From Marichromatium bheemlicum (GTDB lineage: Bacteria > Pseudomonadota > Gammaproteobacteria > Chromatiales > Chromatiaceae): 64,000 nt of DNA. The position numbers were made by a program, and so were the translations under genes. Shown here in pieces: positions 8,286-19,008 of this stretch; position 1 is the stretch's first letter, and each line of letters begins with the position of its first letter. The notes under the pieces were generated by a model. That model ran no database searches. It was not told the DNA's origin and saw only the letters and a list, made by a program, of their open reading frames with translations. The DNA is taken from the NCBI RefSeq assembly GCF_012276755.1, contig NZ_JAAXKX010000003.1:124001-188000 (forward strand), given 5' to 3'.

Positions 8286-10883
8286 TCAGTCGGCCTGTCG
8301 CAGTGCGCGCAGCCGGTAGAGCGCGTCGAGCGCCTCGCGCGGGCTGAGTGCGTCGGGGTCGAGTGCCTCGAGCGCCTCGTGCAGCGGGTCCGGCGTCGCC
8401 GGCTCCGGCTCGGGCGTCGGCTCGGCCGGCTCGGCGGCGAACAGCGACAGCTGCACCGCCTCGCGCTCGGCGTGGGCGCGGGCGTTGCGCTCCAGCTCCT
8501 GTAGTCGCGCGCGGGCGCGCGCGATCACCGGCTGCGGTACCCCGGCGAGCGCGGCCACCGCCAGCCCGTAGCTCTGGTTTGCCGGCCCCTCGCGCAGCGC
8601 GTGCATGAACACCACGGTGTCGCCGTGCTCGACCGCGTCGAGATGGACGTTGGCGATCCCCGGATGCTCCTCGGGCAGCGTGGTCAGCTCGAAGTAGTGG
8701 GTGGCGAACAGGGTGTAGGCACCGATCCCGGTGGCCAGCTCGACCCCGCACGACCAGGCCAGCGACAGCCCGTCGAAGGTGCTGGTGCCGCGACCGATCT
8801 CGTCCATCAGCACCAGGCTCTCGGCGGTGGCGTTGTGGAGGATGTTGGCCGTCTCCTCCATCTCCACCATGAAGGTCGAGCGCCCGCCGGCGAGGTCGTC
8901 GGAGGCGCCGATGCGCGAGAACACCCGATCGACCGGGCCGAGCCGCGCGCTGCGCGCCGGCACGAAGCTGCCGGCATAGGCCAGCAGCACGATCAGCGCG
9001 CACTGGCGCATGTAGGTCGACTTGCCGCCCATGTTGGGGCCGGTGATCACCAGCATCCGCCGCTCGGCGTCGAGGCTGAGCGAGTTGGCGACGAAGGGCT
9101 GGTCGATGACCTGCTCGACCACCGGGTGACGGCCGTCGATGATCTCGATCCCGGGCGTGTCGTCGAGCGTCGGGCGCGCCCAGCCGAGGCGCTCGGCGCG
9201 CTCGGCGAGGTTGGTGAGCACATCCAGGGTGGCGATCCCGGTGGCGCTCGTCTGCAGCGGCGCGAGGCGTTCGGCCAGGGTCGTGAGCAGCGCCTCGTAG
9301 AGCGCCTTCTCGCGGGCCAGGGCGCGCTCGCGGCTGCTCAGGATCTCGTCCTCGAAACCCTTCAGCTCCGGGGTGATGTAGCGCTCGGCGGCCTTCAACG
9401 TCTGGCGGCGCACGTACTCGACCGGCACCGCGTCGCCGTGGCTGCGCCCGACCTCGATGTAATAGCCGTGCACCCGGTTGTAGCCGACCTTGAGGGTGGC
9501 GATGCCGGTGCGTGCGCGCTCGCGCTGTTCCAGTTCGACGAGAAAGCGGTCGGCGTTCTCCGACAGGCCGCGCAGCCGGTCGAGTTCGGCGTCATAGCCT
9601 GCGGCGATCACCCCGCCGTCGCGGATCAGCAGCGGTGGCTGGGGGATGACGGCGCGGGCGAGCAGGTCCTGGGTCTCGGGGTGGGTGGCGATCCTGTCGG
9701 CCAGCTCGGCGAGCAGCGGGTCGTCGATCGTCCCGAGGTGTTCGCCGAGTGCCGGCAGCAGCGTCAGCGAGTCGCGCAGCACCGCGAGGTCGCGCGGGCG
9801 CGCCGAGCCGAGCGCGACCCGGGCGAGGATGCGTTCGAGATCGCCGATGCCGGCGAGTAGCTCGGCGAGGTCGGCGCGCCCCGGGGCCGCGAGCAGCGCC
9901 GCGACCGCGCCGTGACGGCGGGCGACGGCGTGACGGTCGCGCAGCGGGCGGTTGATCCAGCGGCGCAGCAGCCGGCTGCCCATCGCCGTGGCGGTGTGAT
10001 CGATCACCCCGGCGAGGGTGTGCTGGTGCTCGCCGCTGAGGCTCTCGGTCAGCTCCAGGTTGCGCCGGGTGGCGGCGTCGATGATCAGCGCCTCGTCGCG
10101 CTGCTCGGTGCTCAGTCCGCGGATGTGGGGCAGGGCGGCGAACTGGGTGTCGCGCACGTACTGCAACAGACAGCCGGCGGCGCCGATCGCCAGCGTCATG
10201 CCGGCGCAGCCGAAGCCGCCGAGGTCGCGGGTGCCGAACTGCTCGCAGAGCATGCGTGCGCCGTTGTCGGCCTCGAAGTGCCAGGCCGGGCGACGGGTGA
10301 GGCCGCGCTCGAGGCGCAGCGCCTCGGGCAGCGAGGAGGACTCGTCGACCAGCACCTCGGCGGGGCGCAGACGTTCGAGCTCGCTGGCGAGCGCCTCGCG
10401 TCCGCTGACCTCGAGCACCGAGAAGCGTCCGCTGGAGAGTTCGAGCTGGGCCAGCCCGTAGCCCGCGCGCGCCGATTCGGCGATCGCCACCAGCAGGTTC
10501 TCGCGACGGTCCTCGAGCAGCGCCTCATCGGTGAGGGTACCGGGGGTGACCACCCGGGTGACCTTGCGTTCCACCGGCCCCTTGCTCTTGGCCGGGTCGC
10601 CGATCTGCTCGCAGATCGCCACCGACACGCCCTGGCGCACCAGTCGCGCGAGATAGCCCTCGGCGGCGTGATAGGGCACCCCGGCCATGGGGATCGGACG
10701 CCCGGCCGACTGGCCGCGCTTGGTCAGGGTGATGTCCAGCAACCGGGCAGCACGCTCGGCGTCCTCGAAGAAGAGTTCGTAGAAGTCCCCCATGCGATAG
10801 AACAGCAACAGGTCCGGGTACTCCGCCTTGAGTCCGAGGTATTGCCGCATCGCCGGGGTGTGCTGAGAAAGATCCTGGGACAT
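8286..10883 (-). CDS. mutS: DNA mismatch repair protein MutS
   Basis: This 865-residue full-length MutS has the mismatch-reading Phe-x-Glu motif in the N-terminal [10 protein letters not shown] segment (F34, E36). The Walker A motif GPNMGGKST spans residues 615-623, followed by the [14 protein letters not shown] Walker B/signature region. The C-terminal tail ([15 protein letters not shown]) matches the MutS tetramerisation segment. It recognises mismatches and recruits MutL. It is convergent with the phosphatase gene. The plus-strand frames across it are shadows. Confidence 0.97.
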   Translation of the reverse strand: MSQDLSQHTPAMRQYLGLKAEYPDLLLFYRMGDFYELFFEDAERAARLLDITLTKRGQSAGRPIPMAGVPYHAAEGYLARLVRQGVSVAICEQIGDPAKSKGPVERKVTRVVTPGTLTDEALLEDRRENLLVAIAESARAGYGLAQLELSSGRFSVLEVSGREALASELERLRPAEVLVDESSSLPEALRLERGLTRRPAWHFEADNGARMLCEQFGTRDLGGFGCAGMTLAIGAAGCLLQYVRDTQFAALPHIRGLSTEQRDEALIIDAATRRNLELTESLSGEHQHTLAGVIDHTATAMGSRLLRRWINRPLRDRHAVARRHGAVAALLAAPGRADLAELLAGIGDLERILARVALGSARPRDLAVLRDSLTLLPALGEHLGTIDDPLLAELADRIATHPETQDLLARAVIPQPPLLIRDGGVIAAGYDAELDRLRGLSENADRFLVELEQRERARTGIATLKVGYNRVHGYYIEVGRSHGDAVPVEYVRRQTLKAAERYITPELKGFEDEILSSRERALAREKALYEALLTTLAERLAPLQTSATGIATLDVLTNLAERAERLGWARPTLDDTPGIEIIDGRHPVVEQVIDQPFVANSLSLDAERRMLVITGPNMGGKSTYMRQCALIVLLAYAGSFVPARSARLGPVDRVFSRIGASDDLAGGRSTFMVEMEETANILHNATAESLVLMDEIGRGTSTFDGLSLAWSCGVELATGIGAYTLFATHYFELTTLPEEHPGIANVHLDAVEHGDTVVFMHALREGPANQSYGLAVAALAGVPQPVIARARARLQELERNARAHAEREAVQLSLFAAEPAEPTPEPEPATPDPLHEALEALDPDALSPREALDALYRLRALRQAD

Positions 10884-10960
10884 CCGCTCTCGTCTGCCGT
10901 GGCCGGGTGGAAAAGGCCAGCTAGTCTAGAGGCTTTGGCGCGGGTGTGCAGCGGGGGAAT

Positions 10961-11236
10961 TTGAACCGCAAAGAGGCCAAGGACACGAAGGGGGTTGTTT
11001 TCGGGGCGACTTCTCAGCGCCAGGTCATCAGTCCGCAGTAGGAACATGTGGCTCGACCGCTCCCCCAAGAGGTTTTTATCCGTCGGGTTGTGGTCGGGTG
11101 TGAGCTACTGGCGTCAGACGGGAGACGCTGCCCCTGCTGGTGAGTGCTGAGGTTCGCGGGGATGCGGACGAGTTTCAAGCCCCTTTGACGACTCGGTAGG
11201 TAAAAGCTTTGTGTCCTTCGCGCCTTTGCGGCTCAA
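10961..11236. repeat. Inverted-end repeat element, copy B
   Basis: The left end ttgaaccgcaaagagg and the right end cctttgcggctcaa are inverted relative to each other. The element spans about 276 bases and fills most of the gap between mutS and the next gene. Its interior is unrelated to copies A and C. I see no convincing gene in it. Confidence 0.7.
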
Positions 11237-11307
11237 CAGATCGGGTGTCCTCGCTGAGTGGACGATTGGGTGTCCGTGCGGTAGCGCTTCCCGGTAGAAT
11301 GCCGGCC

Positions 11308-11886
11308 ATGAAAAAGAATGACCTGAAACTCCCCAAGACCTACAAGACGCTGTTGATGCTGACCCTGGTGTTCGGGCCGTTCTTCTGGCTGACCTTCACC
11401 GAGGACGGCAAGCGTCGCACCGACCTGGCGCTGATGTACGTGCTCGGCAAGAGCGAGTTCAACGCCGCGCTCGAGTCCTTCGACAGCGACCTGACCGAGG
11501 TGCGGTTGCGCGAGACCTTCGCGGATCTCGAACTGCAGTGCGCCGATGGCCCCAACCCCTATGGCGACCGGCTGTGTGGCGCCCCGATCGGCAGCTTCAA
11601 CCAGATGCCGGCCTCGGCGGTGACCTTCTTCTTCCGCGAGGGCCAGCTGCGCGCGACCAAGCTGGTCTATCGCCGTGCCTATCATCAACGGATCGGTGAC
11701 TGGGTCGCTGGTCGGGTCGCGGCGCGTGACGATGCGCTGCACCGCGAGGGCGAGGTCCGTGATAGCGGCGGGGTGCGCCAGCTGGCGGTGGCCGACGGCG
11801 CGATCTTCCTGCGCGACGGCGAACTCGGCAAGGACGAGGAGCCGGCGCTGCTGTGGCTGTCGCAGGCGGCGCTCGCCGGGCGTTGA
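11308..11886 (+). CDS. Conserved-looking membrane-anchored protein of unknown function
   Basis: This protein has 192 residues from ATG 11308; an in-frame ATG at 11299 would add three. After a basic N-terminus (MKKNDLKLPKTYK) one hydrophobic helix spans about residues 15-31 (LLMLTLVFGPFFWLTF), suggesting a single-pass inner-membrane protein with the rest in the periplasm. C80 and C91 (QCADGPNPYGDRLCG) could form a disulfide. I do not recognise a family. Codon use matches the neighbours, so it looks real. It lies just upstream of rnpB. Confidence 0.7.
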   Translation: MKKNDLKLPKTYKTLLMLTLVFGPFFWLTFTEDGKRRTDLALMYVLGKSEFNAALESFDSDLTEVRLRETFADLELQCADGPNPYGDRLCGAPIGSFNQMPASAVTFFFREGQLRATKLVYRRAYHQRIGDWVAGRVAARDDALHREGEVRDSGGVRQLAVADGAIFLRDGELGKDEEPALLWLSQAALAGR

Positions 11887-11917
11887 TTCGCCCGCGACGT
11901 CAGGCAGGGTTCTCGGG

Positions 11918-11923
11918 TATACT
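11918..11923 (+). promoter_or_regulatory. Candidate -10 box for rnpB
   Basis: TATACT ends 8 bases before the predicted 5' end of RNase P RNA, the right distance for a -10 element. The -35 region is weak. Confidence 0.55.
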
Positions 11924-11931
11924 GCTTGCTT

Positions 11932-12298
11932 GGGAGTCGGCCAGACAGTCGCTTCCGTCCTGGTGACGGGAGAGGAAAGTCCGGGCTCCATAGGGCAGGG
12001 TGCCAGGTAACGCCTGGGGGGCGAAAGTCCACGGAAAGTGCCGCAGAAAAGATACCGCCGATCTCGTCCTCGGACGAGAGGTAAGGGTGAAATGGTGCGG
12101 TAAGAGCGCACCGCGCTGGTGGCAACATCAGTGGCAGGGTAAACCCCACCCGGAGCAAGACCAAATAGGGGAACTCGCGGCTTTGACCGCAGCGCGCGGC
12201 CCGCGCGTGTTCCCGGGTAGGTCGCTAGAGGCGCGCGGCGACGCGCGTCCCAGATGAATGACTGTCCTCGACAGAACCCGGCTTATCGGCCGGCTCCC
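11932..12298 (+). ncRNA. rnpB: RNase P RNA, bacterial type A
   Basis: This is the catalytic RNA that matures tRNA 5' ends. The universal 5' core AGAGGAAAGTCCGGGCTCC is followed by ATAGGGCAGGGTGCCAGG. The 3' core contains ACAGAACCCGGCTTATCG, which pairs in helix P4. The outer P1 helix sets the ends: 11932-11942 pairs with 12288-12298. Length and layout match the ancestral type A RNA. It lies just upstream of mraZ, as in pseudomonads. Confidence 0.96.
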
Positions 12299-12483
12299 TT
12301 CCCTCCACAAGCCCGTGTCTCTGTCCCCATTCAGTGACGGCCGTCACGGCCACCGAAGATAAAGCATTTTCTCAGCTTTACTCTCCAGCCTTTTGATATC
12401 CAAACCATTCAGCCGTTCTTCTGCGCCAGTCGAGCTTGGCGGCGTAAGTTGCTGACTGTCCAAGAATAAACTCGACCGTTTTC
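12299..12483. other. Intergenic region between rnpB and the mraZ promoter
   Basis: The stretch is richer in A and T than its surroundings. It contains the 14-base palindrome GTGACGGCCGTCAC at 12334-12347, a possible operator or small hairpin. It has no U-run, so it is not a clear terminator. I see no gene. Confidence 0.5.
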
Positions 12484-12537
12484 TTGACGGACCCCAGGCC
12501 CCTCTCTAACATGGGAACCTAGTGGGGGGGAGTGGGG
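12484..12537 (+). promoter_or_regulatory. dcw cluster promoter with three MraZ-type TGGG boxes
   Basis: TTGACG (12484-12489) and TAACAT (12507-12512) are separated by exactly 17 bases, a good sigma70 promoter. Three direct repeats follow: TGGGA at 12512, TGGGG at 12523 and TGGGG at 12533, with start-to-start spacing of 11 and 10. MraZ is known to bind repeated TGGGN boxes of about this spacing upstream of its own gene. The first box touches the -10, so binding here should repress the promoter. Confidence 0.78.
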
Positions 12538-12580
12538 AATCAGGGAGCAGAATCCAGGCGGTTCGCCGTGGGGGCGCTCG

Positions 12581-13036
12581 GTGTTTCGGGGGGTCAGTCT
12601 CGTCAATCTCGATGCCAAGGGGCGTCTCGCGGTGCCGGCCCGGTACCGCGAACGGCTGCGTGCCGTCTGTGATTCCCACCTGATCGTGACGGTCGATCGC
12701 GACCGCTGTCTGCTGCTCTATCCGGAACCCGAATGGGAGACGATCGAGCACAAACTCGCCGCACTCCCCGCCTTCGACAGCACGGCGCGCGCTATCCAGC
12801 GCCTCTATATCGGGAATGCACAAGACGTGGAAATGGATGCTCAGGGTCGAATCCTGTTGCCCCAGCATTTGCGTGACTTCGCCACGCTCGACAAACGGGT
12901 CGCCTTCGTCGGTCAAGGGGCCAAGTTCGAGCTGTGGGACGAGCACGCCTGGAACGCGCGCACCGCTGCGGCGCTGAACGACACCGCGATCGACGAGTTG
13001 GCGGCCACGGCCGGACTCGGGTCTTTTACCCTGTGA
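12581..13036 (+). CDS. mraZ: Transcriptional regulator MraZ
   Basis: This 151-residue protein starts at GTG 12581 ([19 protein letters not shown]), a start fixed by the family's conserved N-terminus. It contains two AbrB-like SpoVT half-domains with the D-x-K-G-R-x-x-x-P motif near residues 11-19 and the related D-A-Q-G-R-I-L-L-P near residues 85-93. It is the first gene of the dcw cluster and autorepresses through TGGG repeats, which are visible just upstream. Confidence 0.95.
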   Translation: MFRGVSLVNLDAKGRLAVPARYRERLRAVCDSHLIVTVDRDRCLLLYPEPEWETIEHKLAALPAFDSTARAIQRLYIGNAQDVEMDAQGRILLPQHLRDFATLDKRVAFVGQGAKFELWDEHAWNARTAAALNDTAIDELAATAGLGSFTL

Positions 13037-13044
13037 GCCGCGTC

Positions 13045-14016
13045 ATGCCTCAACCATGCCACGATCCCGTGGACACCCAGATCATTCATCGTTCGGTCCT
13101 GCTCGAAGAGGCGGTGAACGCATTGGTGACCGACCCGAATGGACGCTATGTCGATGCCACCTTTGGGCGCGGTGGTCACAGCCGTGCGGTCCTTGCGCGT
13201 CTCGGCGCGGCGGGGCGACTGATCGGGCTCGACCGTGATCCCGAGGCGGTCGCTGCCGCGCGCGCGCTTACCGATTCGCGTTTTCGTATCCTCCACCGCC
13301 CCTTCAGCGCCATTGCCACCGCACTCGCCGAGGCCGGCGAGCACGCGCCGCTCTCCGGCCTTCTGCTCGATCTCGGCGTCTCCTCGCCGCAGCTCGATAC
13401 CGCCGCGCGTGGCTTCAGCTTCAGCGCCGACGGGCCGCTCGACATGCGCATGGATCCGACCCGAGGTGAGTCGGCCGCCGCCTGGCTGATGCGCGCCGAG
13501 CAACAGGAAATCGCGCGGGTGTTGCGCGAGTTTGGCGAGGAGCGCTTCGCCAAGCGCATCGCGCGCGCCATCTGTGAGCGTCGCGCCGAGGCGCCGTTGC
13601 GTACCACCGCCGAGCTTGCTGCGCTGGTCGAGCGTGCCCAGCCGGGGCGGCGCGAGCCGGGCAAGCACCCGGCCACCCGCACCTTCCAGGCGCTGCGTAT
13701 CCAGGTCAACGACGAACTCGGCGAGATCGAGCGTTGTCTTGATCAGGTCTGCGACCTGCTCGCCCCCGGTGGGCGGCTGGTGGTGATCAGCTTCCACTCG
13801 TTGGAGGACCGCATCGTCAAGCATTTCATGCGCCGCGAGTCGCGTGGCGCGGTGTTGCCCAAGGGGGTGCCGGTGACCGGTGGTCCGGCGCCGGGGCGGC
13901 TGCGGCTGCTCGGCAAGGCGCAGCGCCCCTCGACGGCCGAGTCCGAGTCCAACCCGCGGGCGCGCAGCGCGATCATGCGGGTGGCCGAACGGAGCCACGC
14001 CGATGACGCGCACTGA
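13045..14016 (+). CDS. rsmH: 16S rRNA (cytosine(1402)-N(4))-methyltransferase
   Basis: This protein has 323 residues from ATG 13045. GTG 13033, overlapping the mraZ stop, is an alternative start. It is a SAM-dependent methyltransferase of ribosomal P-site nucleotide C1402. Visible motifs are the start [10 protein letters not shown], the SAM-binding loop [23 protein letters not shown], and the C-terminal [14 protein letters not shown] and [14 protein letters not shown]. It overlaps ftsL by 14 bases, so translation of the two is probably coupled. Confidence 0.95.
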   Translation: MPQPCHDPVDTQIIHRSVLLEEAVNALVTDPNGRYVDATFGRGGHSRAVLARLGAAGRLIGLDRDPEAVAAARALTDSRFRILHRPFSAIATALAEAGEHAPLSGLLLDLGVSSPQLDTAARGFSFSADGPLDMRMDPTRGESAAAWLMRAEQQEIARVLREFGEERFAKRIARAICERRAEAPLRTTAELAALVERAQPGRREPGKHPATRTFQALRIQVNDELGEIERCLDQVCDLLAPGGRLVVISFHSLEDRIVKHFMRRESRGAVLPKGVPVTGGPAPGRLRLLGKAQRPSTAESESNPRARSAIMRVAERSHADDAH

Positions 14017-14293
14017 GTTCTGGATCGTTGCCGCACTGGGGGTGGTGGTGATGGTCTCGGCCATCGCCGTGGTCCACACCAAGTACCTCACCCGGGTGCA
14101 CTTCGCCCAGCTCCAGGACCTGCGTGCCCAGCGCGATGCCATCGACGTCGAGTGGAGCCGGTTGCGCCTCGAGGAGGCGACGCTCTCCACCCATCGGCGT
14201 ATCCAGCAGATCGCGCGCGAGCAGCTCGGCATGTATACCCCGCGTCTCGAGGATGTGTTGTTGCTCGAGGAGACCGGCCATGGCCAACCCTAG
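14003..14293 (+). CDS. ftsL: Cell division protein FtsL
   Basis: This 96-residue bitopic protein has a short cytoplasmic tail and one membrane helix (about residues 6-24, [19 protein letters not shown]). A periplasmic leucine-zipper-like coiled coil follows (about 30-75), ending in REQLGMY. It forms the FtsQLB complex that controls septal synthesis. ATG 14003 lies inside the rsmH end, and the ftsI start lies inside its own end. Confidence 0.92.
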   Translation: MTRTEFWIVAALGVVVMVSAIAVVHTKYLTRVHFAQLQDLRAQRDAIDVEWSRLRLEEATLSTHRRIQQIAREQLGMYTPRLEDVLLLEETGHGQP

Positions 14294-16046
14294 CCGTCGC
14301 CCCCGCCGCCCGCTCGAGTCGCCGCAGCGTCGCCGGCCCAACCTGGTGTTGCGCCGACGATTACTGATGGTGGGGTTGGCGGTGGCCTTCGTGCTGCTCG
14401 GTGCCGGGGTCTTCTACCGCCAGGTGGTCGAGACCGATTTTCTCCAGACCGAGGGCGAGCGGCGCTATCTGCGGGTGGCCGAGATCCCCGCGCGACGCGG
14501 TATGATCAGCGACCGCAATGGCGAGCCGCTGGCCGTCAGTACCCCGGTCGAGACGGTGTGGGCCGATCCGCGCAAGCTCGTCGAGCGGCTCGACGTGTTG
14601 CCCGAGCTGGCGCGGGACCTGGATCTCGACCCGCAGGCACTGCGCGAGCGGGTGCTCGCCAAATCCGAGCGTGGCTTCATCTATCTCAAGCGTCGCATCG
14701 ACTTCGACGAGGCGCGCGCGGTGCGCGAGCTGATCGCCCGCGAGCACCTGGCGGGGGTCGATTTCGAGTCCGAGTACCGTCGCTTCTACCCTGGGGCCGA
14801 GGTGTTCGGGCACGTCATCGGTTTCACCGATATCGAGGACCGTGGCCAGGAAGGGATCGAGTTCGCCCATGACGCCCAGCTCCAGTCCGAGCCAGGGCTG
14901 CGGCGGGTGATCCGCGACGGGCGCAAGCGTATCGTCCAAGAGGTCGAGCAGCTGCGCCCGCCGCGTCAGGGTACCGATCTGGTGCTGAGTCTCGACCGCC
15001 GCTTGCAGTTCCTCGCCTATCGCGAGCTGCTGGCGGCGGTGCGTGAGCACGAGGCCGTCGGCGGGACCTTGGTCGCGCTCGACGTCGATACCGGCGAGGT
15101 GCTGGCGATGGTCAACCAGCCCGGCTACAACCCCAATGCGTTGCGCGATGGCGGTAGCGAGCGCCGTCGTAACCGTTGTGTTACCGATGTGATCGAGCCC
15201 GGCTCCACGGTCAAACCGTTGGTGGTGGCCGCGGCGCTCGAGCGCGGCCTAGTCACCCCCACCACCGAGATCGATACCGAGCCGGGTTACTTCCGGGTCG
15301 GGCGCAACCTGGTGCGTGATGTCCACGACTACGGCCTGCTCGATGTCACCGGGGTGCTGGCCAAGTCGAGCAACGTCGGCGTGGTCAAGATCGCGCAGAT
15401 GATGGAGTACGCCGATCTCTGGTCGCTCTACGACGACCTCGGATTCGGTCACGTCACCGGCATCGGCTTTCCCGGCGAGAGCCCTGGCAACCTGCGTCAC
15501 TACTCCGACTGGCGGGTGTTCGAACACGCCACGCTCGCCTTCGGCTACGGCCTGTCGGTGACCACGCTGCAGTTGGCCCAGGCCTATGCCACGCTCGCCG
15601 CCGATGGCATCAAACGCCCGCTCACCCTGCTCAAACGCGAACCGGGGGCGGTGGTCCCCGGTACCCGGGTACTCAGTGCCGAGACCGCGCGGGCGGTGCG
15701 CACCATGATGGAACAGGTGGTGTCCGAGAAGGGCACCGCCCGGCGCGCGGCGATCGCCGGCTATCGCGTGGCGGGCAAGACCGGAACGGCGAAGAAGGCC
15801 GGTCCCAACGGGTATGCGGGCCGGCGTTATCAGGCGGTGTTCGCCGGCTTCGCCCCGGCCGAGCGCCCGAGGTTGGTGATGGTGGTGATGATCGACGAGC
15901 CGCATGGCAGGTCCTACTACGCCGGGGTGGTTGCCGCCCCGGTGTTCCAGAAGGTGATGGAGGGGGCGCTGCGGCTGTTCAATGTGCCGCCGGATAATCC
16001 GCCCCCATCGATGTTGCTGAGCGGTCGCGGAGGATCGGCGCTGTGA
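14280..16046 (+). CDS. ftsI: Peptidoglycan D,D-transpeptidase FtsI (PBP3)
   Basis: This 588-residue divisome transpeptidase cross-links septal peptidoglycan. A basic cytoplasmic tail is followed by a membrane helix (about 28-45) and the pedestal domain. The transpeptidase domain has the active-site motifs S-T-V-K (S309, K312), S-S-N (in KSSNVG) and K-T-G (in VAGKTGTAKK). The length and the catalytic serine position match E. coli FtsI. ATG 14280 overlaps the ftsL end by 14 bases, and the stop overlaps the murE start. Confidence 0.95.
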   Translation: MANPSRRPRRPLESPQRRRPNLVLRRRLLMVGLAVAFVLLGAGVFYRQVVETDFLQTEGERRYLRVAEIPARRGMISDRNGEPLAVSTPVETVWADPRKLVERLDVLPELARDLDLDPQALRERVLAKSERGFIYLKRRIDFDEARAVRELIAREHLAGVDFESEYRRFYPGAEVFGHVIGFTDIEDRGQEGIEFAHDAQLQSEPGLRRVIRDGRKRIVQEVEQLRPPRQGTDLVLSLDRRLQFLAYRELLAAVREHEAVGGTLVALDVDTGEVLAMVNQPGYNPNALRDGGSERRRNRCVTDVIEPGSTVKPLVVAAALERGLVTPTTEIDTEPGYFRVGRNLVRDVHDYGLLDVTGVLAKSSNVGVVKIAQMMEYADLWSLYDDLGFGHVTGIGFPGESPGNLRHYSDWRVFEHATLAFGYGLSVTTLQLAQAYATLAADGIKRPLTLLKREPGAVVPGTRVLSAETARAVRTMMEQVVSEKGTARRAAIAGYRVAGKTGTAKKAGPNGYAGRRYQAVFAGFAPAERPRLVMVVMIDEPHGRSYYAGVVAAPVFQKVMEGALRLFNVPPDNPPPSMLLSGRGGSAL

Positions 16047-17599
16047 TGGCACTGTCCTCGACCCCTTGCGCCTGGCGTCTGGGTGACTTGATCGACGGGT
16101 TCGCCGAGGCCGGCGAGGCCGCCGACCGTCCGGTGTGCTCGATCGCACTCGATAGTCGGGTGCTGTCGCAGGGTGCGCTCTTTCTCGCCTGTCAGGGCAG
16201 CAGTCTGCACGGGCTGGCCTTCGCCCAGGAGGCCAAGCATCGCGGTGCGACGGCGATCCTCGCCGAGGTCTCGCTCGATTGGCCGGTCGATGCCATCCTC
16301 GACCTCAGCGCCTGTCTCGGCCTGCCGGTGATCCCGGTCGAGGGGCTCTCGGCCCAGGCCAGTGCGCTCGCCGCGCGTTTCTACGGCGCGCCCAGCGAGC
16401 GCCTGGAGCTGTTCGGGGTCACCGGCACCAATGGTAAGACCAGCGTCAGCCATTTCCTCGCTCAGGCGCTGGCCCCGGAACTCGACTGTGCGGTGATCGG
16501 CACCCTCGGCAACGGCTTCCCCGGGGCGCTGCGTTCGCCGACCCATACCACGCCGGATGCGGTCTCGCTGCAGGCGCAGCTCGAATCGTTGCGCGCTCAG
16601 GGCGCGCGCGCGGTGGCGATGGAGGTCTCCTCGCACGCGCTCGATCAGGGCCGCACCAGCGCCGCGCGTTTCACCCATGCCATCTTCACCAATCTCAGCC
16701 GCGACCACCTCGACTATCACGGCGACATGACCGCCTATGGCGAGGCCAAGCGCCGCCTCTTCTTGTGCCCGGGGCTGCAGTGGGCGGTGCTCAATCTCGA
16801 CGACCCGTTCAGCGCGCGTCTGCTCGAGACCCTGCCCGCCGAGGTCCAGGTCGCCGGTTACGGCATTGACCCCGAGGGTCCGACCCCGTCGCGCTGTGCG
16901 CTGCGGCTGCGTGCCCTGGCCATCGAGCCGCGTCCGCACAGCCTCTATCTGCACGTCGAGTCGCGCACCACCCGGCGCACCGAGCGCGCCGAGCTTGAGG
17001 TCGGACTGATCGGTCGCTTCAACGCCGCCAACCTCCTCGCGGTACTGGCGGTGATGTGCTCGCGCGGGCTGCCGCTGGAGCGTGCGGTCCGTGAGCTGGC
17101 GCGCATCCGCGGGGTGCCGGGGCGGATGGAGTGTTTCGGCGGCGGTGATGCGCCGCTGGTGGTGGTCGACTACGCCCACACCCCGGATGCGCTGGAGAAG
17201 GCGCTGGTCAATGTCCGCGAGCACACCCGTGGGCGACTGATCACGGTGTTCGGCTGCGGCGGTGATCGCGATCGCGGTAAACGCCCGTTGATGGGGGCGA
17301 TCGCCGAGAGTCTCAGCGATGGCCTGATCCTCACCGACGACAACCCGCGCACCGAGTCGCCCGAGGCCATCGTCGCTAACATCCTCGACGGGATCGGCGA
17401 GCGCGAGCGGGTGCGCGTCGAGCACCAGCGTGGTCTGGCGATCCGGTTAGCGATCGCGCTCGCCGGTCGCGGCGACGCGGTGCTGGTCGCGGGCAAGGGG
17501 CATGAGACCTATCAGGACATGGGTGACTTGAAGAGACGATTCAGCGATCGCGCACAGGCCGTCGAGGCGTTGCGCGAGTGGCGGGAGGGACATCACTGA
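16046..17599 (+). CDS. murE: UDP-MurNAc-L-Ala-D-Glu--meso-DAP ligase
   Basis: This 517-residue cytoplasmic ligase adds meso-diaminopimelate as the third stem residue. The ATP loop GTNGKTS is near residues 128-133. The DNPR motif at 432-435 is the marker for meso-DAP rather than lysine, so the cell wall should be the usual Gram-negative type. ATG 16046 shares a base with the ftsI stop; GTG 16043 would add one residue. Confidence 0.95.
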   Translation: MALSSTPCAWRLGDLIDGFAEAGEAADRPVCSIALDSRVLSQGALFLACQGSSLHGLAFAQEAKHRGATAILAEVSLDWPVDAILDLSACLGLPVIPVEGLSAQASALAARFYGAPSERLELFGVTGTNGKTSVSHFLAQALAPELDCAVIGTLGNGFPGALRSPTHTTPDAVSLQAQLESLRAQGARAVAMEVSSHALDQGRTSAARFTHAIFTNLSRDHLDYHGDMTAYGEAKRRLFLCPGLQWAVLNLDDPFSARLLETLPAEVQVAGYGIDPEGPTPSRCALRLRALAIEPRPHSLYLHVESRTTRRTERAELEVGLIGRFNAANLLAVLAVMCSRGLPLERAVRELARIRGVPGRMECFGGGDAPLVVVDYAHTPDALEKALVNVREHTRGRLITVFGCGGDRDRGKRPLMGAIAESLSDGLILTDDNPRTESPEAIVANILDGIGERERVRVEHQRGLAIRLAIALAGRGDAVLVAGKGHETYQDMGDLKRRFSDRAQAVEALREWREGHH

Positions 17600-19008
17600 T
17601 GTGGACGCTAGGCGAGGCCGTGGCCGCGGCCGGGGGCCGACTCCAGGGGGCCGATTGCCGTTTCGACGGGGTTGGGACCGATAGTCGGGTCGACTGCAGC
17701 GGCCAGTTGTTCGTGGCCCTGCGTGGGCCGCGTTTCGACGCTCACGAGCACGTTGAAGCGGCGCGCCGTGCCGGCGCAGTGGCGGCGCTGGTCGATCACC
17801 CGGTGGCGGTCGACCTGCCACAGTGGGTGGTCGATGACACTCGGCTCGGGCTAGGTCGGTTGGCGCACGCCTGGCGGGCGCGGCTGCGCGCCCGGGTGGT
17901 GGCGATCACCGGAAGCAACGGTAAGACCACCGTCAAGGAGATGGTTGCGGCGATCCTCGGCCAGGCCGGGCGGGTGCACGCCACCCGCGGCAATCTCAAC
18001 AACGACATCGGCATGCCGCTGACCCTCCTCGGGGCGCGCGACGAGGACTTCCTGGTGCTCGAGATGGGCGCCAACCACCCCGGCGAGATCGGTTACATGA
18101 CCGATATCGCCCGCCCCGACGTGGCACTGATCACCAATGCCGGGCGCGCCCACCTCGAGGGTTTCGGATCGGTCGAGGGGGTCGCCCGCGCCAAGGGTGA
18201 GATCGCCCGCGGGCTGCTCCCGCACGGCATTCTGGTGGTGCCCGAGGACTCGCCCTACACCGGGCTGTGGCGCGAGCTGGCGTTCGCCCAGCGCGTCTCG
18301 ACCTTCGCCATCGACGACGCACCGCGCACCCCGGCAGCGGTGCGCCCGGCGCTCAGCGCCGAGCGTACCGGGATCCGCGTCGAGTGGGATGATCACGGGT
18401 TTCGGACCCGCTTCGTCGCGCGTTACGGTGGTGCCGAGCACGACCTCGCGCTGCCACTGGCGGGCGAGCACAACGTGCGCAATGCCCTAGCGGCGAGCAC
18501 CGTGGCGCTCGCCCTCGGCGTCGAGGGTGAGGCGATCCGCGACGGGCTGGCCGCGCTGCGCCCGGTCCCTGGCCGGCTCTGCCCACGGCGGTGTGGGGCG
18601 GGGCGGCTGCACCTGATCGACGACACCTATAACGCCAACCCCGACTCGATCGCCGCGGCGATCGCGGTGCTGACGGCCTTTGCCGGACGGCGCTGGCTGG
18701 TGCTCGGGGATCTCGGCGAACTCGGCCCCGAGGCCGAGTCGCTGCACCGCCAGATCGGAGAGCAGGCGCGTGCCGCAGGCATCGAGCGCCTCGCTGCGGT
18801 GGGGCCGCTGAGCGCCGCGACGGTCGCCGCCTTCGGTGCCGGGGGGGCGCACTTTGTCGATCAGGAGAGCCTGGTTGCCGCGCTGCGCGATGAACTCGGC
18901 GCCGCTGATCGGGTTCTGGTCAAGGGTTCGCGCACCGCGCGGATGGAATGCATCGTAGAGGCGCTCTGCGCCGTTGGAGGAGACGAGTTTGCTGCTGTAT
19001 CTGACTGA
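17599..19008 (+). CDS. murF: UDP-MurNAc-tripeptide--D-Ala-D-Ala ligase
   Basis: This 469-residue protein starts at ATG 17599, sharing one base with the murE stop, with GGGAGGGA as ribosome-binding site. It adds D-Ala-D-Ala to finish the pentapeptide. The ATP loop GSNGKTT spans residues 105-111, followed by [13 protein letters not shown] and [10 protein letters not shown], typical of MurF. An earlier in-frame ATG at 17578 would lie inside murE and is less likely. Confidence 0.95.
   Translation: MWTLGEAVAAAGGRLQGADCRFDGVGTDSRVDCSGQLFVALRGPRFDAHEHVEAARRAGAVAALVDHPVAVDLPQWVVDDTRLGLGRLAHAWRARLRARVVAITGSNGKTTVKEMVAAILGQAGRVHATRGNLNNDIGMPLTLLGARDEDFLVLEMGANHPGEIGYMTDIARPDVALITNAGRAHLEGFGSVEGVARAKGEIARGLLPHGILVVPEDSPYTGLWRELAFAQRVSTFAIDDAPRTPAAVRPALSAERTGIRVEWDDHGFRTRFVARYGGAEHDLALPLAGEHNVRNALAASTVALALGVEGEAIRDGLAALRPVPGRLCPRRCGAGRLHLIDDTYNANPDSIAAAIAVLTAFAGRRWLVLGDLGELGPEAESLHRQIGEQARAAGIERLAAVGPLSAATVAAFGAGGAHFVDQESLVAALRDELGAADRVLVKGSRTARMECIVEALCAVGGDEFAAVSD

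Noticed and set aside
12000-12257. 85-residue plus-strand frame
   Set aside because: It lies inside the conserved core of RNase P RNA.
12334-12347. GTGACGGCCGTCAC palindrome as the rnpB terminator
   Set aside because: It is fully self-complementary with no proper loop and no U-run. It may be an operator, but nothing supports termination.
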